From assembly GCF_001559795.1 (NCBI RefSeq), contig NZ_LOHY01000088.1, forward strand, positions 62,001 through 126,000: 64,000 nucleotides of DNA. Reading direction: 5' to 3'. Positions 62,098 through 64,000 of the stretch are shown here, piece by piece. Within the stretch, counting starts at the first letter, position 1. Each line of letters starts with the position of its first letter. The DNA comes from Pseudostreptobacillus hongkongensis. Its GTDB lineage: Bacteria; Fusobacteriota; Fusobacteriia; Fusobacteriales; Leptotrichiaceae. Position numbers and translations under genes: made by a program. The notes under the pieces were generated by a model, which searched no databases, had not been told where the DNA came from, and saw only the letters and a list, made by a program, of their open reading frames with translations.

Positions 62098-62679
62098 ATG
62101 TTATCAACATTGGTTTTTAGAGAATTTAGATATAAGGGTAATATAGAGGAGTATAAACAAGAATTAAAGGATAAAATATCTAAAGATACTTCTGATGTAG
62201 AAACTTTAAAAAAATTAGCTGGTGTTTATCATGCTTATTTTGAAAATGATAAAGCTATAGAGCTTTATGAAAAACTTGCAGAATATCTTCCAAATGATCA
62301 TGAAATAGAAGGATATTTAGGTTATCTTTATTATGAAAATTCTAATTTAAATGAAGCAGAAGAAAGACTTAAGAATGCTATATATTTAAGTGAAAAAGAA
62401 CCTTTCTTATTATTCCTTTTAGGTAATGTATACTCTAGAAAAGGTATGATAAGAGAAGCGCTAGATTGTTATGAATTAGCAATATTTTTAGATTTTGATA
62501 TGTATGGAGCACATATAGATTTTGGTAGAAAATATGAACATATGGGAAGACATAAGAGAGCACTTAAAGAATTTAAAGCAGCTTATGATATAGATTCAAG
62601 AGATGTTGAATTATTAAATAAAATAAAACACGTTGAAGAAAGAATAAAAGAAAAAGAATTAAATAAAAAAACAATATAA
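62098..62679 (+). CDS. Tetratricopeptide-repeat protein
   Basis: A 193-aa soluble protein with four or five TPR units (e.g. LKKLAGVYHAYFENDKAIELYEKLAEYLPN, GYLGYLYYENSNLNEAEERLKNAIYLSE, FLLGNVYSRKGMIREALDCYELAIFLD, DFGRKYEHMGRHKRALKEFKAAYDID). The ATG at 62098 stands 8 nt behind AAAGGAAAG; an earlier ATG (62080) overlaps that region. It probably acts as a protein scaffold. Partners unknown. Confidence 0.88.
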   Translation: MLSTLVFREFRYKGNIEEYKQELKDKISKDTSDVETLKKLAGVYHAYFENDKAIELYEKLAEYLPNDHEIEGYLGYLYYENSNLNEAEERLKNAIYLSEKEPFLLFLLGNVYSRKGMIREALDCYELAIFLDFDMYGAHIDFGRKYEHMGRHKRALKEFKAAYDIDSRDVELLNKIKHVEERIKEKELNKKTI

Positions 62680-62680
62680 G

Positions 62681-62705
62681 AATACACCTTAGGGTGTATT
62701 TTTTT
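62681..62705 (+). terminator. Terminator after the TPR gene
   Basis: Stem AATACACC/GGTGTATT with loop TTAG is followed by TTTTT. Confidence 0.88.
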
Positions 62706-62738
62706 AGAAATTTTATCATAATATTCCCTTTAAAATTG

Positions 62739-62855
62739 ATGTATATGCCTATAATAAAAAAATATTCAGATTTAGATAACTTTGATATGGAACAGTTTTT
62801 AAATAATTTAAAATACGATGATATAGTATCATATAAATTTAATATGATAAATTAA
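62739..62855 (+). pseudogene. 38-codon open frame, possible gene fragment
   Basis: A short frame, MYMPIIKKYSDLDNFDMEQF then LNNLKYDDIVSYKFNMIN, sits between two terminators. It has no Shine-Dalgarno and no promoter. The residue mix looks protein-like, so it may be a leftover of a larger gene, but chance is possible in AT-rich DNA. Confidence 0.25.
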
Positions 62856-62865
62856 AAGTAGAATA

Positions 62866-62894
62866 ATTAAAAATCCGAGAGAAATCTCGGATTT
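62866..62894 (-). terminator. rqcH terminator (minus strand)
   Basis: Stem AAATCCGAGA/TCTCGGATTT with a 4-nt loop (GAAA on the plus strand, TTTC on the transcript) abuts the rqcH stop and reads into TTTTTAATT on the minus strand. Confidence 0.88.
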
Positions 62895-64000
62895 TAATAT
62901 TCACTAACATCTAAACTTTTGAAGTTTGTGAAAGTAACATTACCATATTTATTTGTTCTTTTTACATTAACTCTTTCAGTATAATCAATAGTTTTAGTAT
63001 GTGTTCCTTTAGAATTACGTGCAGCAAGACGAGCAGCTTCAAGTAATACATTATCTGGAACTTCTTTTTTATTTGTTTGTATAATTACATGAGATCCTGG
63101 TATATCTCTAACATGTAACCAAACATCATTATTTTTAGCCTTTTCAAATGTTAGATAATTATTCTCGCTACTATTTCTTCCAACAAAAATTTCAAAATTA
63201 TCTACCACATATTTCAATAATTCTCTTTTAGCATTTTTGTTCTTTTTATTGTTATTTTTAGTATTTTTGTATATATTTAATTCTTTTTCTATTTCTTCAA
63301 GACCTACAAATTCATTTTCTCTTTCAAGGAAATCAAGAGTTTCATTTAAATATATCTGTTCTTCATATAGATTTGATAATCTTTCATTTGATATTTCTAA
63401 ACCTTTTTTACTTTTTCTATAACGTGTATAGTATAATTTAAGATTATCACTAGGAGATTTTTTTATATCAAGATCTATGTTTATCATCTTATTTGTTGCA
63501 TAATCCATAACTTCTATATTTTTATCTCTAGGTTTTATTAAATATAGGTTTGATGCAAGTAAATCACCAATATATCTATAGTAATCGAAATTTTTATCTT
63601 TTTCTATATCTTCCTTTAATTTTAGTATAGTTTTCTCATTCTTTTTAATCTTATTTTTTATATGTTTTTCTATATTTTTCTTTTTATCACGAATTAAACT
63701 AACACCTTTAAAGTTATCAAAGTATGAGTTTATTGCTTCATTTAAATTATTGAATTCATATTTTTCAAGATTTGCATATTTACTAAAATTATTGTAAGTT
63801 AGATAAACTGATTTATTATCTAAATATATATATGGAGTATAATTTAAACTAAGTAATTTTCTTTTTTCAATATCATTATATGTATCTTGAGCAAAGATAT
63901 TACCTATACCATTTATTTTTTCTATCATTTCAGAAGCATTTGTATAGACATCTGTGTAATTTAATATATTTTTTTCGTTTTTAAATGATTCATATTCTGA
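62894..64000 (-). CDS. rqcH: Ribosome quality-control protein RqcH (NFACT/FbpA family), partial
   Basis: The C-terminal 368 residues of a minus-strand gene whose 5' part is beyond the window; the frame is open to base 64000. It shows coiled-coil helices (residues rich in Lys, Glu and Asn, including KKNIEKHIKNKIKKNEKTI), then the NFACT-R domain with NDVWLHVRDIPGSHVII and the HTKTIDYTERVNVK end. RqcH binds stalled 50S subunits and adds alanine tails. The N-terminal NFACT-N motif region is not visible, so function is from family only. Confidence 0.9.
   Translation of the reverse strand, partial: SEYESFKNEKNILNYTDVYTNASEMIEKINGIGNIFAQDTYNDIEKRKLLSLNYTPYIYLDNKSVYLTYNNFSKYANLEKYEFNNLNEAINSYFDNFKGVSLIRDKKKNIEKHIKNKIKKNEKTILKLKEDIEKDKNFDYYRYIGDLLASNLYLIKPRDKNIEVMDYATNKMINIDLDIKKSPSDNLKLYYTRYRKSKKGLEISNERLSNLYEEQIYLNETLDFLERENEFVGLEEIEKELNIYKNTKNNNKKNKNAKRELLKYVVDNFEIFVGRNSSENNYLTFEKAKNNDVWLHVRDIPGSHVIIQTNKKEVPDNVLLEAARLAARNSKGTHTKTIDYTERVNVKRTNKYGNVTFTNFKSLDVSEY

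Overview
The window is about 64 kb of a very AT-rich chromosome, with almost all codons ending in A or T. It carries YadA-anchored trimeric autotransporters whose barrel is followed by an extra coiled coil, a diderm-type lipoprotein and periplasmic protein set, Firmicutes-like housekeeping genes (RNase Y, YmdB, DisA, PcrA, RNase M5, RqcH) and a fermentative L-lactate dehydrogenase. Together these point to Fusobacteriota, family Leptotrichiaceae (Streptobacillus, Sneathia or Leptotrichia relatives). The genus is inference. No rRNA, tRNA, CRISPR array, transposase or prophage was seen.

Layout. 1-6.6 kb: 3' end of rny, then ymdB, cmk, alr, cvpA-like, an M16 peptidase, rodA and an RluA-type pseudouridine synthase in a tightly overlapping operon. 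6.6-10 kb: a cold-shock gene, then a four-gene peptide/nickel-type ABC importer without a substrate-binding protein, sitting directly behind a terminator-like hairpin. 10-14.2 kb (minus): pcrA, two tandem secreted YiiX-like hydrolases and a DUF4300-like lipoprotein. 14.3-24.2 kb: trpS, a YceB-like lipoprotein, ldh, a TipA-type MerR regulator, ruvC-nrnA-lipoprotein, cutC-tetR, tpx, dus and mnmA. 24.2-36.1 kb: a long collinear run of RNA-modification genes (rsmB, a CCA transferase fused to a NUDIX domain, a SPOUT methyltransferase, rimM, trmD), small membrane proteins, and PTS parts (a DhaM-like EIIA and enzyme I). 36.7-39.4 kb: glgC-glgA for glycogen synthesis.

39.4-44.75 kb is the accessory highlight. 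Two trimeric autotransporter adhesin genes each have a promoter with a consensus -35, a consensus -10 and a run of exactly eight G residues filling half of the 17-bp spacer. This is the signature of transcriptional phase variation by slipped-strand mispairing. The block is bracketed by a perfect 47-bp direct repeat, one copy after the glgA terminator and one at the acpP promoter. It therefore looks like an island inserted at, or excisable from, the glgA-acpP junction.

44.8-51.4 kb: acpP, rnc, coaD, radA, disA, an unlisted 49-codon gene, pepD, and an apparent fusion of RNase M5 (TOPRIM) with a NadR-type NMN adenylyltransferase. 51.4-64 kb: class B acid phosphatase, M13 peptidase, flavodoxin/recJ/secreted protein (minus), cupin-coaE-engB-lemA-DUF2207, a TPR protein, and the C-terminal two-thirds of rqcH (minus, running off the window).

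The core genes are mostly ordinary. The phase-variable adhesin island, the RNase M5-NMNAT fusion, the dual-start TipA-like regulator, and the hairpins abutting Shine-Dalgarno sites are the points worth a second look.
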